Notes: generated by a model not told the origin, from the letters alone. A stretch of DNA of 36,436 bases from Collinsella intestinalis DSM 13280 (GCF_000156175.1 NZ_GG692711.1:302475-338910), one strand, 5' to 3'. Counted from the first letter of the stretch, positions 14,610 to 26,040 are shown. Numbers and translations are program-made.

Positions 14610-16277
14610 TTACGCGTCCTCCCCCAGCAGCTCGCGGGCATGGGCGATGGCGTCGTCGATACTGGTGCGGAAGTGCTCGCGACCCACCTTCTCCACAAAG
14701 CCGGCGCGCTCCATGGTCTTCATGGGCTGCTCGTTGGCGTGCGAAATGATGAGCTGCACGTCATTCTCGGCACAATACTCGCGCAGGTTCTCGAGCGCGT
14801 TCATGGCCGAGGAGTCGAGCGAAGGCACGCCGCGCATGCGGACGATCAGGTAGCGGGTGAACTCCTTCACCGAGATCTCGGCGATCTGGTCGGTCATGCC
14901 GAAGAACATCGGGCCGTTGATCTCGTACACGCGCACGCTCTTCGGCAGCTCGCGCAGGTGCGTGACCTCGGAGTCCTCGTCGCAGTAGTACTTCCAACCG
15001 CGGACCTCGGTCTCGTCGCTCAGGCGCTTCATGAGCAGCACGAGCGTGATCATCATGCCAACGCCGATGGCCATAACCAGGTCGAACACCACGGTAAAGA
15101 GGAAGGTGACCACAAGCACGGCCACGTCGCTCTTGGGTGCGGTGCGTACCTGGTGCACCACGGTGCGCCAGCCGGACATGTTGTAGGCAACCTGCAGCAG
15201 AATGGCGGCGATGCAAGGCATGGGGATGAGCGCCGCATACGGCATGAGGAACACCATCACGGCGAGCAACACCACGGCGTGGACCATGCCGGCGATGGGC
15301 GTACGGCCGCCGGCCTTCACGTTGGCGGCGGTGCGGGCGATGGCGCCCGTGGCGGGAATGCCGCCGAACATCACGGAACCGATGTTGCCCACGCCCTGGG
15401 CGACGAGCTCCATGTTGGCGCGATGGTGCGAGCTGATCATGGAATCGGCCACCACGCAAGACAGCAGAGACTCGATGGCCGCGAGGATCGCGATGGTGAA
15501 GCCGTTGGGCAGCTGCTCGCGGAACAGATCGAAGCTCAACTGGGGCAGTTGCAGCTGCGGAACACCGGCGTTGATGGTGTAGAGGTCGCCGATGGTGTTC
15601 ACGTTCATGCCCAGACCGCTCACCATGGCAATTCCCGCGAGCACCGCGATGAGCGAGCCGGGGATGCGCTGGCTCACGCGCGGCCACAGCACGAGCACCG
15701 CCAGACACACGAGGCCCACGATGAGCGCCTCGACGTTGAAGGTGGAGAAGCTGGCGGCCACGGCCGAGAGCTTGTCCATCGTCTCGATGGTGGGGGTGCC
15801 TGCCGGGTACGTGAGGCCGAACAGATCCTTGAGCTGGCCGGCCACGATGGTCACCGCGATGCCCGCCGTGAAGCCCGTGGTGATGGTGTAGGGCACGAAG
15901 CGGATGAGCGTGCCCAGGCGAAAGGCGCCCATGAGGATCAGAAGCACGCCTGCGATGATGGTCGCGGCCACCAGGCCGTCCATACCGCTCGAGGCGACGA
16001 TGCCCGCCACGATGGTGGCGAACGCGGCGGTGGGACCCGAGATCTGCACCGCACTGCCGCCGAGCAACGCGATGATGAAGCCCGCGACGATGGCGGTATA
16101 AAGGCCCTGCTCGGGCCCGACACCCGAAGCGATGGCGAGGGCGATCGACAGGGGCAGCGCCACGATGGCCACCACGATGCCGGCGACGATGTCGCGGGGG
16201 ATCTGGCGCTTGAGCTGTTCGGGGTCCTGGTGTTTGATGATGCTGAAGAGGATGGGCTTGATCTTGTCGCGCGTCAT
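14610..16277 (-). CDS. SulP family inorganic anion transporter with STAS domain
   Basis: A 555-residue membrane transporter. Residues ~25-400 contain 10-12 hydrophobic segments with SulP signatures such as VAIVALPLSIALAIASG, GPEQGLYTAIVAGF and QISGPTAAF. Residues ~430-550 form a cytoplasmic STAS domain (VRVYEINGPMFFGMTDQI, SLDSSAMNALENL). Family members move sulfate, bicarbonate or other anions, often with Na+ or H+; the substrate is not decidable here. The start has a weak GGAAG 7 nt upstream. It is probably monocistronic, with a strong terminator at 14489-14515. Confidence 0.93.
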   Translation of the reverse strand: MTRDKIKPILFSIIKHQDPEQLKRQIPRDIVAGIVVAIVALPLSIALAIASGVGPEQGLYTAIVAGFIIALLGGSAVQISGPTAAFATIVAGIVASSGMDGLVAATIIAGVLLILMGAFRLGTLIRFVPYTITTGFTAGIAVTIVAGQLKDLFGLTYPAGTPTIETMDKLSAVAASFSTFNVEALIVGLVCLAVLVLWPRVSQRIPGSLIAVLAGIAMVSGLGMNVNTIGDLYTINAGVPQLQLPQLSFDLFREQLPNGFTIAILAAIESLLSCVVADSMISSHHRANMELVAQGVGNIGSVMFGGIPATGAIARTAANVKAGGRTPIAGMVHAVVLLAVMVFLMPYAALIPMPCIAAILLQVAYNMSGWRTVVHQVRTAPKSDVAVLVVTFLFTVVFDLVMAIGVGMMITLVLLMKRLSDETEVRGWKYYCDEDSEVTHLRELPKSVRVYEINGPMFFGMTDQIAEISVKEFTRYLIVRMRGVPSLDSSAMNALENLREYCAENDVQLIISHANEQPMKTMERAGFVEKVGREHFRTSIDDAIAHARELLGEDA

Positions 16278-16420
16278 TTGGGTGCTTCCCGGCTTTCTAC
16301 TCTTGATGTGCGTGCGGCATCGCCCAGGCGAATGGACACGCGAAAACGCCCGGCGGCGGTGCCCCGGACGGAACGCATGAGGTCATTTCGTTGTAATCGC
16401 ACTTGAACGACGCCCTCCTG

Positions 16421-17113
16421 TTATACCACAGGCGCGCCCTTCACCCCGTTCGCATCTGGTACGTAACGCCAAATGGAGTAGTGCTGAGGGTGCCCGAAAA
16501 CCGGAAAACCGCCAGCCGGATGCGCATAAAACGAACCCTCCCGCTCTCGCATCCATCCCGCACGGCCCAGATACGCAAAGCTCTCGCCGTTATCCGACAT
16601 GTGCACGAGCGTGATGGAACGGCGCACCTGCGCCTCGAGCCGGTCGAGAAACTCGACGAGCAAGACCTGGTCGAATGGGTTGAACAGGTAGAAATGCGTA
16701 TAGGCCCCCAAGGGGATGTCGAGTGCACTGCCCGCGATGACCTCGAGCCCGTCGCGGCCCCTCGTCCACGACGCCGCCCGCGCGGCCAACCGCCCATCAA
16801 GCTCGACCCCCGTCACACGACACGGCAGCTGCGTCGCCACGGCGTATGCCAGGACACGGCCCGCCCCGCAGCCCACGTCGAGCAGGCGGTCGGTCCGCTC
16901 AAAAGACAATCCCCCCAGCAAGTCGTCGAGAATCCAGTACGGAGTGGGTGTGGGCTCATGAGCGCCCCCGCCGAGAACAGTTGGGTCCCCCAGTGCCGCC
17001 AGCGGCTCGCCCGCCACTGCGACGTCGAGGGCACGATCGGCCCTGCTCTGATCGGCTTCGCACGCCGCGCGCGCCGATGCTGCGCGATACGCGCGCATGG
17101 AAAGATCAACCAT
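16421..17113 (-). CDS. Class I SAM-dependent methyltransferase, substrate unknown
   Basis: The 230-residue product has a Rossmann-type methyltransferase core. Motif I is [14 protein letters not shown] (residues ~77-90), the acidic end of strand 2 is [18 protein letters not shown] is the adenine-side loop, and [12 protein letters not shown] is the strand-4 motif. An N-terminal helical region precedes it, with [14 protein letters not shown] just before motif I. No membrane segment is seen. The start has AAAGG 10 nt upstream; the frame is open to 17140 without a better site. It is divergent from purC. The substrate may be a protein, nucleic acid or small molecule; nothing nearby says which. Confidence 0.8.
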   Translation of the reverse strand: MVDLSMRAYRAASARAACEADQSRADRALDVAVAGEPLAALGDPTVLGGGAHEPTPTPYWILDDLLGGLSFERTDRLLDVGCGAGRVLAYAVATQLPCRVTGVELDGRLAARAASWTRGRDGLEVIAGSALDIPLGAYTHFYLFNPFDQVLLVEFLDRLEAQVRRSITLVHMSDNGESFAYLGRAGWMREREGSFYAHPAGGFPVFGHPQHYSIWRYVPDANGVKGAPVV

Positions 17114-17182
17114 CGTCAAACAGCCTTTCGCACGCGGCAACCGACCCGCGCGGCCACCGTTTCAGAGGGGTCCTTTTTCGCC

Positions 17183-17194
17183 ATGTAAACATGC
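17183..17194. promoter_or_regulatory. Palindrome in the methyltransferase/purC spacer
   Basis: The sequence catgt-aa-acatg is a perfect inverted repeat between two divergent genes. It may be an operator; no regulator is identified. Confidence 0.25.
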
Positions 17195-17213
17195 TTCCCA
17201 CCACGCGATGTTC

Positions 17214-17230
17214 GAGCATGCCATGCTCGC
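17214..17230. promoter_or_regulatory. Second palindrome upstream of purC
   Basis: The sequence cgagcat-gcc-atgctcg is a perfect 7-bp inverted repeat with a 3-nt centre, about 130 nt upstream of the purC start. It does not match the known PurR boxes of E. coli or Bacillus that I recall. It could be an operator or a small hairpin. Confidence 0.3.
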
Positions 17231-17360
17231 CAAAATGACACCCATGCATAATCTTTCTGTAACAATAAATCAGTTTGCGCATGACCTTATTAGGCACCTT
17301 GACGATGTTGTACACTCACACCGTCAAAGCATGCGGCGCTGTGTGAAAGGACTTACCGCC

Positions 17361-18047
17361 ATGACCAAGGAACTCGTGTACTCCGGCAAGACCAAGGACG
17401 TGTTCGCCCTCGAGAACGGCAACTACCTGCTCAAGTTCAAGGACGACTGCACCGGCAAGGACGGCGTCTTCGATCCGGGCGAGAACGCGGTCGGCCTCAC
17501 CATCGAGGGCGTGGGCGACGTCAACCTCCGCATGTCCATCTACTTCTTCGAGAAGATCAACGCCGCCGGCATCAAGACCCACTACGTGTCCGCCAACCTC
17601 GACGACACCACCATGGAGGTCCTGCCCGCCAAGGTCTTTGGCGAGGGCCTCGAGGTCATCTGCCGCAACAAGGCCGTGGGCTCCTTCTACCGCCGCTATA
17701 AGCAGTACTGCAACGAGGGCGACGACCTGCCGTCCTACGTTGAGACCACCTTCAAGAACGACGAGCTGGGCGACCCGCTGGTCACTAAGGACGGCCTGGT
17801 CGACCTGGGCGTCATGACCGCCGAGCAGTACGACTCCCTCAAGGAGATGACCAAGCAGATCACCAAGATCGTCGCCGACGACCTGGCCGAGAAGGGCCTC
17901 GTCCTCTACGACATCAAGTTCGAGTTCGGCTACGACGCCGACGGCAACGTCATCCTGATCGACGAGATCGCCTCCGGCAACATGCGCGTCTACAAGGACG
18001 GCGAGTACGTTGACCCGATGACCCTCTCCGAGCTGTTCTTCGCGTAA
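17361..18047 (+). CDS. purC: Phosphoribosylaminoimidazole-succinocarboxamide synthase (SAICAR synthase)
   Basis: PurC joins aspartate to CAIR with ATP in de novo purine synthesis. The 228-residue protein starts with the family's nucleotide-binding YSGKTKDVF. It continues through [40 protein letters not shown] and [10 protein letters not shown], and ends with the metal-site region [16 protein letters not shown]. The last segment differs from the classical DEI-x-PDS-x-RFW form, placing it in the shorter, divergent group seen in some Firmicutes and actinobacteria. The start has AAAGGA 8 nt upstream. It stands alone, with a strong terminator at 18105-18143; no other pur gene is adjacent. Confidence 0.88.
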   Translation: MTKELVYSGKTKDVFALENGNYLLKFKDDCTGKDGVFDPGENAVGLTIEGVGDVNLRMSIYFFEKINAAGIKTHYVSANLDDTTMEVLPAKVFGEGLEVICRNKAVGSFYRRYKQYCNEGDDLPSYVETTFKNDELGDPLVTKDGLVDLGVMTAEQYDSLKEMTKQITKIVADDLAEKGLVLYDIKFEFGYDADGNVILIDEIASGNMRVYKDGEYVDPMTLSELFFA

Positions 18048-18104
18048 GAACGGTCGCTTCGCAGGTGCCGAACGACGAGGCGCCGCTCCCCAAACGAGCA
18101 TTAC

Positions 18105-18143
18105 AACATGGGCCCTTCGCATCTATGGCGAAGGGCCCATGTT
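18105..18143 (+). terminator. Terminator of purC
   Basis: A perfect 16-bp stem (aacatgggcccttcgc / gcgaagggcccatgtt) with a 7-nt loop, followed by tatttcc. It lies 57 nt past the purC stop. Confidence 0.85.
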
Positions 18144-18223
18144 TATTTCCATCGGATATCGACCGCGTAAGGACATTGTTCGTGGGGGCAGCCAAGCGAC
18201 CGCCGCCGCGCTCGCACATAAAA

Positions 18224-18268
18224 AGCGCCCGGCGTCGTATCTCATCTAAGAGATAAACACCGGACGCT
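18224..18268 (-). terminator. Terminator of the wall-anchored glycosidase gene
   Basis: An imperfect stem (agcgcccggcgt / acaccggacgct) followed on the minus strand by TTTTTATG. It lies about 40 nt past the glycosidase stop. Confidence 0.75.
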
Positions 18269-18304
18269 CGATGCCCTTAAGACATCAGGATGACGATGGG
18301 TGCG

Positions 18305-21300
18305 CTACGAACGACGCTTGCGACCCTTCGCCCCGGCAACCGCCAGGGCAGCACCGGCAAAGCCCATCATAGCGACAAGCGATGCGGGATCGCCCGTCTG
18401 CGGCAAACCACCGTTGGGAGTGGCCTGGGGCTTCTCCTGCGGCTTGGGTGCGGGCTTGGCGGGTTCGACCGGCTTTGCCTCGCCGATGCCGGTCAGCGGC
18501 TTGCTCCACTTTGCGGTCAGGACCATGTCGCGATCGATCGGCTTGCTGAAATCGAACAGCGCGCCGTCCTTGGTAAACCAGCCCTCGAACGTCCAGCCGT
18601 CCTTAGTGGGAACGGGGGCCTCACCCTCGAGCTTGCCATCAACGGCGATAAGGGACGCGACCTTGTTACCGTTGACCATAAACTCAACCGTGTGACGCAT
18701 CGGCTGCGGCTCGGGCTCAGGCTCGGGAGCGGGCTCAGGCGCAGGATCACCAATCGTCACAATGGTGAAGGAATGCGGAGCAAGCTCCAACTCCGGAGCG
18801 GCGGAAGATGACTTGAACTCAGTTTTTTCGATCTTGACGTTGTCCGGGTGATCTAGATCGTTCTCCTGATCGAAGCTTGCACCGGAAAGCGTCTGGACCT
18901 TGACAGTCTTCCCAGTCAAGTCCACACCGTTCACGGACAGAACGGCCTTGTTGGCAAGGGAAGCATTTGCACCGGCGGTCTCCACGTCGTTCAATCCCAA
19001 ATTGACGATGGCAAGATACACAGTGCCATTGGAATCGGTCGAAGCCATGACGGAGTGCTGCGACACACCATTGGAAAGCGTCGACTCATTAGAGAGAGCC
19101 ACATCCACCATTTTGCTGCCAAAGCTGCTGTTGAGCATTTCGAAAATACTCGCACTGGGCGTAGAGAAGAACTTGAACGGACCCGTACCGTCTTTCTGAC
19201 CGTCAAGGTTGTTCTGAGCAACAGCCTGGATTACCGCCTGCTGAGTCGGGCCAAGCGAATCTGCGCCAGAAGAGTAGTAGTCAACCAGGCAGTGCTTCTG
19301 AATGTAAGGACTTCCCTGCTCAGCGTATTCCATGATAGCGCGAGCAATGAACAGTGCATGCGATTGCGAGCGCACCATGGGGTTAGTGGAGCGGAAGATA
19401 CCGTACTCGGAAATAACCGGAACCTTGCTATCGTCACCCGATATCTTTCGCATGTAGTCAACATGGCCCTTAACGCTGTTGGCAACGCCATCGCCCAAGC
19501 GCATGACATCGAGATACCACTGCGTCCTGTCTTGAACAGTAGCAGCGTTATCGTTCATGTGCGGATTGCCAACTTTGTTGGTGTACGGATGAACCGCCAT
19601 GCCGTCGTACAGGTTATCAGCATTCTTCTGATGCATCTTGTCGACAAAGTCATTGGCTTCCCAGGAGGTGTAGACGTTGATCTTATCCTGGGAACCAGAA
19701 GCCTCGTTGATCTGCTTCTGGGTCTCGCGCATGGCCTTGGAAATGTCAATGAAGCCGTCACGCTCAACCTGATAGTCAGCTTTGACCTGCTTGCCCTTCT
19801 CGGGGATGGCACCATGCTCACCATCGCCGAATTTGAAGAAGCCGGTCTTCACGTCGATCTGATAGACCTTCTCGTCCTTATCCGCCTTGGTGATGTCATC
19901 GGTGGGATTCCACAGCTCATCACCAACGTAGACCTTAACGGAGCCCGGAACGACAGCATCGCGCTTGACGCCGTCCCTATCCGTACGAGGAATCAATGCA
20001 TAGCGGCAGCCGAACTCCTGGCTAGGCTCACCGGTCGAGAAAGACTTTGCCTGGTTCCAGTCGCCGCGAACCACGGCATACTGCTTGCTGAACGTCGCAG
20101 TACCACCATCGACGTAGCCCTCAAGCGCGCCGCCGTCGACGCGGGGCATCCAATACTGCTGCGAAGCGGTTCCGTCGTCGCCGCCCTGATTGTTCTCGTT
20201 GCCGATCTCGAAATAACGAATGCCGAAAGGCTCGGGATGACCGAGTTCCGCACGCCTATCGGCCCAGGCAACACCGCCATTGGGATTGGTGCCCTTCTTG
20301 GCGTTCAAGAACTCAACCATGTCGGCCGCATCGGCTGCGTCGCCGCGGCCGATGCCGTAAACCATGATGATCTCGGAGTTCATCTTTTCGGCGAACTCGG
20401 CGACCTCGAGCAGGCCAAAAGCAGGCACAAAGCCCGCCTGACCGGGATTGTTGTAGAAGCCATGAATCTGCGGAGTGCGCTCGATCTCGGGCGTCTCGGG
20501 ATCAAGGTCACCGATGGACTCGGTCCACACATAGTTGTTCGAGATCGTGCCACCAGGGTAGCGCAGAGAGCCAAAACCTGCCTTTTTGTACAGGGCGGCA
20601 AAATCCTCCTTGACGGTGCCGTCAGGATTCACCGTACCGTAACCATAGTTCGAATAACGATGATTGATGCCAAATAGAGATTCATCGATATCGCGGATCA
20701 CGTTCTTGGGATCGACCGAAATGGTCACACCGAGGGCACGAACCGCCTTGACTGCGTCAGACAGACCCTTCTTGGCGGCCTTCATGGCTTCGGGCTCATT
20801 GGCCTTAAGAGCATCCTCGGCCTTGGCAATCGCCGCGGCGAGTTCCCTGTGAGCCTGAGTCTGGTTGTCACCTGCTCCAGCAAGAAGCTTCTTAGCGGCA
20901 TCAATTTCCTTGACCAGCTCGTCGGCAATGGCCAGCTCGCCATAGGAGGCATAAAGGGCCCTCGCCTCTTCAGCGGAAAGCGCCTTGTCGAAAATGCAGA
21001 GCTCGTCGACTTTGCCCTGGAAGCGGGACATATCTCCTGCGTTCTTGTGCTCGCCGATAATAAGCTTCATCATGCCGGCAGGCAAATTCTCAGTCCAGCC
21101 ACCGCTACCGACCTTTGAGCCATTGATGTAGAGCGTCACGTTTCTGGGGTCGCCAGTCTTGGTGATAAGAACGTGCTCCCAGCTGCCACGCTTGGCATCC
21201 TGGCCGAGGTCGATATCGTTGCCGCCGACAAAGGACGTGAACTTCCCGTCTTGCTTTTGATACAGCAGGGTGCGACCCTCACCACCGAACTGCAAAATTG

Positions 21301-21730
21301 CCGTCTTGGCATCGGGGTTCTTATCGGTGTTGCAGACCCACATAGAAATGCTGTATACACCTTGAGAATTGACAGCGTTCTCAACACTCACGTCAAAATC
21401 CTTGGTCTTGTCAGCAAGAATCAAGGAGTTGCCGAGAGGCTTGAGGTCGCTCGCAGCGACCGTGGCGCCCTCGCCGGAGACCGTCAGTTTTAGATTTTTA
21501 TCAGAGCCTTCATTGACATAGGCCTCTCCCTTTTTATTGTCGAAGGTCCAGTGACCAACCGGATTTCCGGGGACACTCGATGCATCGGCCCAAGCGGAGG
21601 GAATCGCAGCAATGCAGGTGGCGGTCAAAGCCGCTCCCGCCAGGAGGCATGCCGCAGCACTGCGAGAACGACGCCAGGCATCGTGCAATGGAATGCGCAG
21701 CGATGGGATCGAAAATGTTCTTTTACTCAT
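18305..21730 (-). CDS. Cell-wall-anchored GH51-like glycosidase with LamG and InlB-type repeat
   Basis: A 1141-residue surface enzyme. It has a signal peptide (residues 1 to ~48, ending SAWA) and a LamG/concanavalin-like module (~57-260). A helical linker follows (~265-330), then a clan GH-A barrel (~335-850) with acid/base Glu512 in YFEIGNENN and probable nucleophile Glu775 in VISEYG. After an alpha-L-arabinofuranosidase-type beta domain (~870-985) come a Pro-Glu linker, an InlB B-repeat (1013-1075), the sortase motif LPQTG (~1108), a hydrophobic span and a GRKRRS tail. A beta insert (VKVYVGDELW, FGDGEHG, ~590-650) interrupts the barrel. It resembles GH51 most, so arabinose-bearing or related glycans are a guess. 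The start has GGAG 4 nt upstream. Codon use is visibly less GC-rich than its neighbours, suggesting acquisition. Confidence 0.85.
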   Translation of the reverse strand: MSKRTFSIPSLRIPLHDAWRRSRSAAACLLAGAALTATCIAAIPSAWADASSVPGNPVGHWTFDNKKGEAYVNEGSDKNLKLTVSGEGATVAASDLKPLGNSLILADKTKDFDVSVENAVNSQGVYSISMWVCNTDKNPDAKTAILQFGGEGRTLLYQKQDGKFTSFVGGNDIDLGQDAKRGSWEHVLITKTGDPRNVTLYINGSKVGSGGWTENLPAGMMKLIIGEHKNAGDMSRFQGKVDELCIFDKALSAEEARALYASYGELAIADELVKEIDAAKKLLAGAGDNQTQAHRELAAAIAKAEDALKANEPEAMKAAKKGLSDAVKAVRALGVTISVDPKNVIRDIDESLFGINHRYSNYGYGTVNPDGTVKEDFAALYKKAGFGSLRYPGGTISNNYVWTESIGDLDPETPEIERTPQIHGFYNNPGQAGFVPAFGLLEVAEFAEKMNSEIIMVYGIGRGDAADAADMVEFLNAKKGTNPNGGVAWADRRAELGHPEPFGIRYFEIGNENNQGGDDGTASQQYWMPRVDGGALEGYVDGGTATFSKQYAVVRGDWNQAKSFSTGEPSQEFGCRYALIPRTDRDGVKRDAVVPGSVKVYVGDELWNPTDDITKADKDEKVYQIDVKTGFFKFGDGEHGAIPEKGKQVKADYQVERDGFIDISKAMRETQKQINEASGSQDKINVYTSWEANDFVDKMHQKNADNLYDGMAVHPYTNKVGNPHMNDNAATVQDRTQWYLDVMRLGDGVANSVKGHVDYMRKISGDDSKVPVISEYGIFRSTNPMVRSQSHALFIARAIMEYAEQGSPYIQKHCLVDYYSSGADSLGPTQQAVIQAVAQNNLDGQKDGTGPFKFFSTPSASIFEMLNSSFGSKMVDVALSNESTLSNGVSQHSVMASTDSNGTVYLAIVNLGLNDVETAGANASLANKAVLSVNGVDLTGKTVKVQTLSGASFDQENDLDHPDNVKIEKTEFKSSSAAPELELAPHSFTIVTIGDPAPEPAPEPEPEPQPMRHTVEFMVNGNKVASLIAVDGKLEGEAPVPTKDGWTFEGWFTKDGALFDFSKPIDRDMVLTAKWSKPLTGIGEAKPVEPAKPAPKPQEKPQATPNGGLPQTGDPASLVAMMGFAGAALAVAGAKGRKRRS

Positions 21731-22033
21731 TCATCTCCAATCGGTTATGCCGTTTCTACGGCTAAACAAACAATTGCAGACAATATCATTCAGTATCGAA
21801 CATTTCTTTCATACTTCCGTGATTGGTAGTTCAGCGTCGACCAACGGCACTTGCCACGTCCCAATCTCAGAAACCCCGACCGCCAGAGCGCCCACTTGCA
21901 CACCCCAATGACCCATCCGCCCTGCGCGCAGCATTGTCCGGCATAGAAATGAAGAACCCCGGCAATCACGAAGCGCCCAATCAGGCATTCGTGATTGCCG
22001 GGGGATTCCGGTGAGTTATCTAAACCTTACGGC
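21731..22033. other. Spacer between groEL and the glycosidase gene
   Basis: This 303-nt gap holds the AT-rich upstream region of the glycosidase (21740-21830), the groEL terminator (21957-22003), and no gene I can support. No -35/-10 pair stands out. Confidence 0.5.
21957..22003 (-). terminator. Terminator of groEL
   Basis: A perfect 16-bp stem (ccccggcaatcacgaa / ttcgtgattgccgggg) with a 15-nt loop, followed on the minus strand by TTCTTCATTTC. It begins 31 nt past the groEL stop. Confidence 0.82.
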
Positions 22034-23737
<1,704 letters not shown>

Positions 23738-23741
23738 TTAG

Positions 23742-23837
23742 GGACAGTCCCCAATTTGAGGTCGCGGTTTGTCGGCTGCGGCTGAGTCGCGTGCCGCAGC
23801 CGACACCTCAATTTGAGGACAGCCCCCAAATTGAGGT
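23742..23837. repeat. Composite repeat/hairpin between groES and groEL
   Basis: Two 21-nt direct repeats of ggacagYccccaaWttgaggt (23742-23762 and 23817-23837, 19 of 21 identical) flank a perfect 12-bp stem, gtcggctgcggc / gccgcagccgac (23771-23804). It starts 22 nt past the groES stop. It may attenuate or process the groES-groEL transcript, or be a mobile repeat that landed there. Confidence 0.8.
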
Positions 23838-23858
23838 TCGGGAAATGCGTAGACGGGG

Positions 23859-24146
23859 CTACTCGACGACGGCGTAGATGTCGTCGGCGCGCATGAGCAG
23901 GTACTCCTCGCCGTCGACCTTGATCTCGTTGCCACCGAACTTGCCGTAGATCACGACGTCGCCCTCGTGGACGTCGAGCGGGATGCGCTCGCCGCGGTCG
24001 TTCATCTTGCCGGCGCCCACGGCGACGACGGTGCCGCGCTGGGGCTTCTCCTGAGCGCTGCTGGCGATATAGAGACCGGAAGCGGTCTTCTGCTCGACGG
24101 CGTCGGGCTTGATCAGAACGCGATCTGCAAGCGGCTTCAAAGACAT
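23859..24146 (-). CDS. groES: Co-chaperonin GroES (Hsp10)
   Basis: GroES caps the GroEL ring. The 95-residue product has the standard features: LKPLADRVLIKPD at the N-terminus, the mobile loop TASGLYIASSAQEKPQRG, GTVVAVGAGK, the roof-hairpin region, GDVVIYGKFGGNEIKVDGEE, and the C-terminal DDIYAVVE. The start has AGGAGGAG 7 nt upstream. It is first in the groES-groEL pair. No CIRCE (TTAGCACTC-N9-GAGTGCTAA) or HAIR element is visible upstream. A possible promoter TTGTAT-N17-TACTAT lies on the minus strand around 24215-24243, low confidence. Confidence 0.98.
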   Translation of the reverse strand: MSLKPLADRVLIKPDAVEQKTASGLYIASSAQEKPQRGTVVAVGAGKMNDRGERIPLDVHEGDVVIYGKFGGNEIKVDGEEYLLMRADDIYAVVE

Positions 24147-24390
24147 GCTTGTCTCCTCCTTTTGCTGGGGTCCGGCACATGCCGGCGGTCCATGCGGTTT
24201 GTGTACGCGTTGAATAGTACCCAGCCGTACGGACTTATACAACGTCACTTCAAAAAATCTTATAAAGCGGCACTTAGATTTCCTGAGCGTTGAATTACCA
24301 GCGGTAGGCGGTCGACAGAGGACTGAACGAAAACACTTTCGACTATCGTTGCCGAAAGCGCGAAGTATGCCCAGAACAGGGAGCCTGCTC

Positions 24391-26040
24391 CTACCGTTCG
24401 TACACTCGCTCGCCCGCCACATACGTGGCCACGACCCGAGCGCCCTGGATCTCGCTCGGATCACATGCGGTAATGTCGCGGTCCAGCACCACGAAGTCCG
24501 CCAGGTATCCGGGCGCAATCTGCCCCAGCTCATCCTCGCGGCCCGCCGCTGCGGCGCTGCCGGCGGTGTAGATGCGCAGGGCCTCGGCGGCGCTGATGCG
24601 CTCACCCGGCAGCCATCCACCCGCGGGCTCATGCGTGAACGGGTCCTGGCGCGTCACGGCGCAGTACAGCACGTCCATGCTGGTCACGGCCGTGATCGGA
24701 GAATCAGTGCCAAAGGCCTGTTCAACGCCGCGGTCCTCATAAGTCGCAAAGGGCCACATAACCCGGCTGCGCTCCTCGCCCAGATCGCGCTCGGGGCCGC
24801 CCGGATCGAGCGTGATGTGGCCGGGCTGGGAACTCGCCAAAATGCCGAGTTCGGCCAAACGATCGATGTCCTCGGGCAGCAGGTTCTCGAGGTGCTCGAG
24901 CGTGTTGCGCCCCTGCATGGGCGCCCCGTACCAGGCCATCGCCTCGCCGAAGATGTCGATGGCCTCGTGGATGGCGCGGTCGCCGATGGTGTGGATGCGC
25001 ACGGAGTGACCGCGCTCGGCAGCGGCGAGGACCAGCTCGCGCATGCGATCGGCCGGTACCGTGGGGCGACCGCAGTCGCCGTCAAAGCGTGCATTCGTAT
25101 AAGGCTCGGTCAGCCACGCGGTGTGCTGGCTGCTCACGCCGTCGAAGAACTGCTTGAAGCCCGGAGCGCGCAGCAGGGGGAACTCATCGCCCGCATAACG
25201 GTCCTGCAAATCCTCGAGGCGCGACTGATCGTCGAGCAGCGTGGGGCACATGTGCACGCGCAGGGTGAGCTTGCCCTCGCGCGAGAGCTTCTCATACACG
25301 TCGTCGCGGATGAAATCGCAGCCGGGATGCGGCATGAGGGCCATGTCGCAGATCGAGGTGATGCCCTGCTCCGCCATGCGCGCCATCTGGGCTTCGTAGG
25401 CGGAGGCGATGTCTTCCTCAGTGAGCCACTCGAGGCAGCGCGGTAAGAGCTCCATCGCCGCGGCCTCGCGGATGATGCCCGTGAGCTCACCGTTCTCATC
25501 CTTGTCGTAACTGCCGCCCTGCGGGGGCACGGAATCACGCGTGACGCCGAGGGCGTTAAGGGCGCACGTGTTCATCCAGAGCGTATGACCGTCGCCCGAG
25601 TACATCACGCAGGGACGGTCGGGGAATGCCTCGTCGAGCGAATGCTTGGTGGGCGGCACGGGCGGGTCCCAGCGGTAATCACGCCAACCCTGGGTGACCA
25701 CCCAGGCATGCTCGGGAAGCCCCTTCGCGAATTCGACCGTCCGCTCGACGAGCTCGGCCTCGCTCTCCCCCATGTGCATGAGCAGGTAGGGCGACCCCCC
25801 GAGGGCAGTATGGAAGAAATGCAGATGAGCGTCGTGAAAGCCGGGGCAGATGAGGGCATCGCCGTAATCGAGCACGGGAGTCGATGCGGGACAAGAGGCG
25901 ATCACATCCTGCAGGGAGCCCGTCGCCACGACCCGCTCCCCCGCCACGGCGAACGCCAGGGGCCGGGCGGCGCACTCCACAGGGGCGCTCGTAAACACGC
26001 GTGTGGACGTGACGATGTAATCGACCTGGGTGAATTCCAT
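24391..26040 (-). CDS. Amidohydrolase family protein (YtcJ-like)
   Basis: A metal-dependent hydrolase of 549 residues in the amidohydrolase superfamily (composite N/C-terminal beta domain plus a TIM barrel). Seen: the metal-site motif [26 protein letters not shown], the YtcJ-type [13 protein letters not shown], a late metal Asp in FGTDSPI, and C-terminal [15 protein letters not shown], typical of this group. No signal peptide. The start has AGGAG 6 nt upstream. Substrates in this subgroup are mostly unknown (imidazolones, N-formyl or exo-enzyme amides have been proposed). It is probably its own transcription unit, with a MITE-like repeat 67 nt upstream of the start. Confidence 0.92.
   Translation of the reverse strand: MEFTQVDYIVTSTRVFTSAPVECAARPLAFAVAGERVVATGSLQDVIASCPASTPVLDYGDALICPGFHDAHLHFFHTALGGSPYLLMHMGESEAELVERTVEFAKGLPEHAWVVTQGWRDYRWDPPVPPTKHSLDEAFPDRPCVMYSGDGHTLWMNTCALNALGVTRDSVPPQGGSYDKDENGELTGIIREAAAMELLPRCLEWLTEEDIASAYEAQMARMAEQGITSICDMALMPHPGCDFIRDDVYEKLSREGKLTLRVHMCPTLLDDQSRLEDLQDRYAGDEFPLLRAPGFKQFFDGVSSQHTAWLTEPYTNARFDGDCGRPTVPADRMRELVLAAAERGHSVRIHTIGDRAIHEAIDIFGEAMAWYGAPMQGRNTLEHLENLLPEDIDRLAELGILASSQPGHITLDPGGPERDLGEERSRVMWPFATYEDRGVEQAFGTDSPITAVTSMDVLYCAVTRQDPFTHEPAGGWLPGERISAAEALRIYTAGSAAAAGREDELGQIAPGYLADFVVLDRDITACDPSEIQGARVVATYVAGERVYER

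Noticed and set aside
21790-21810. cgaacattt near the glycosidase promoter as an SOS box
   Set aside because: Only one half-site (CGAAC) is present; no GTTC partner at the right spacing.
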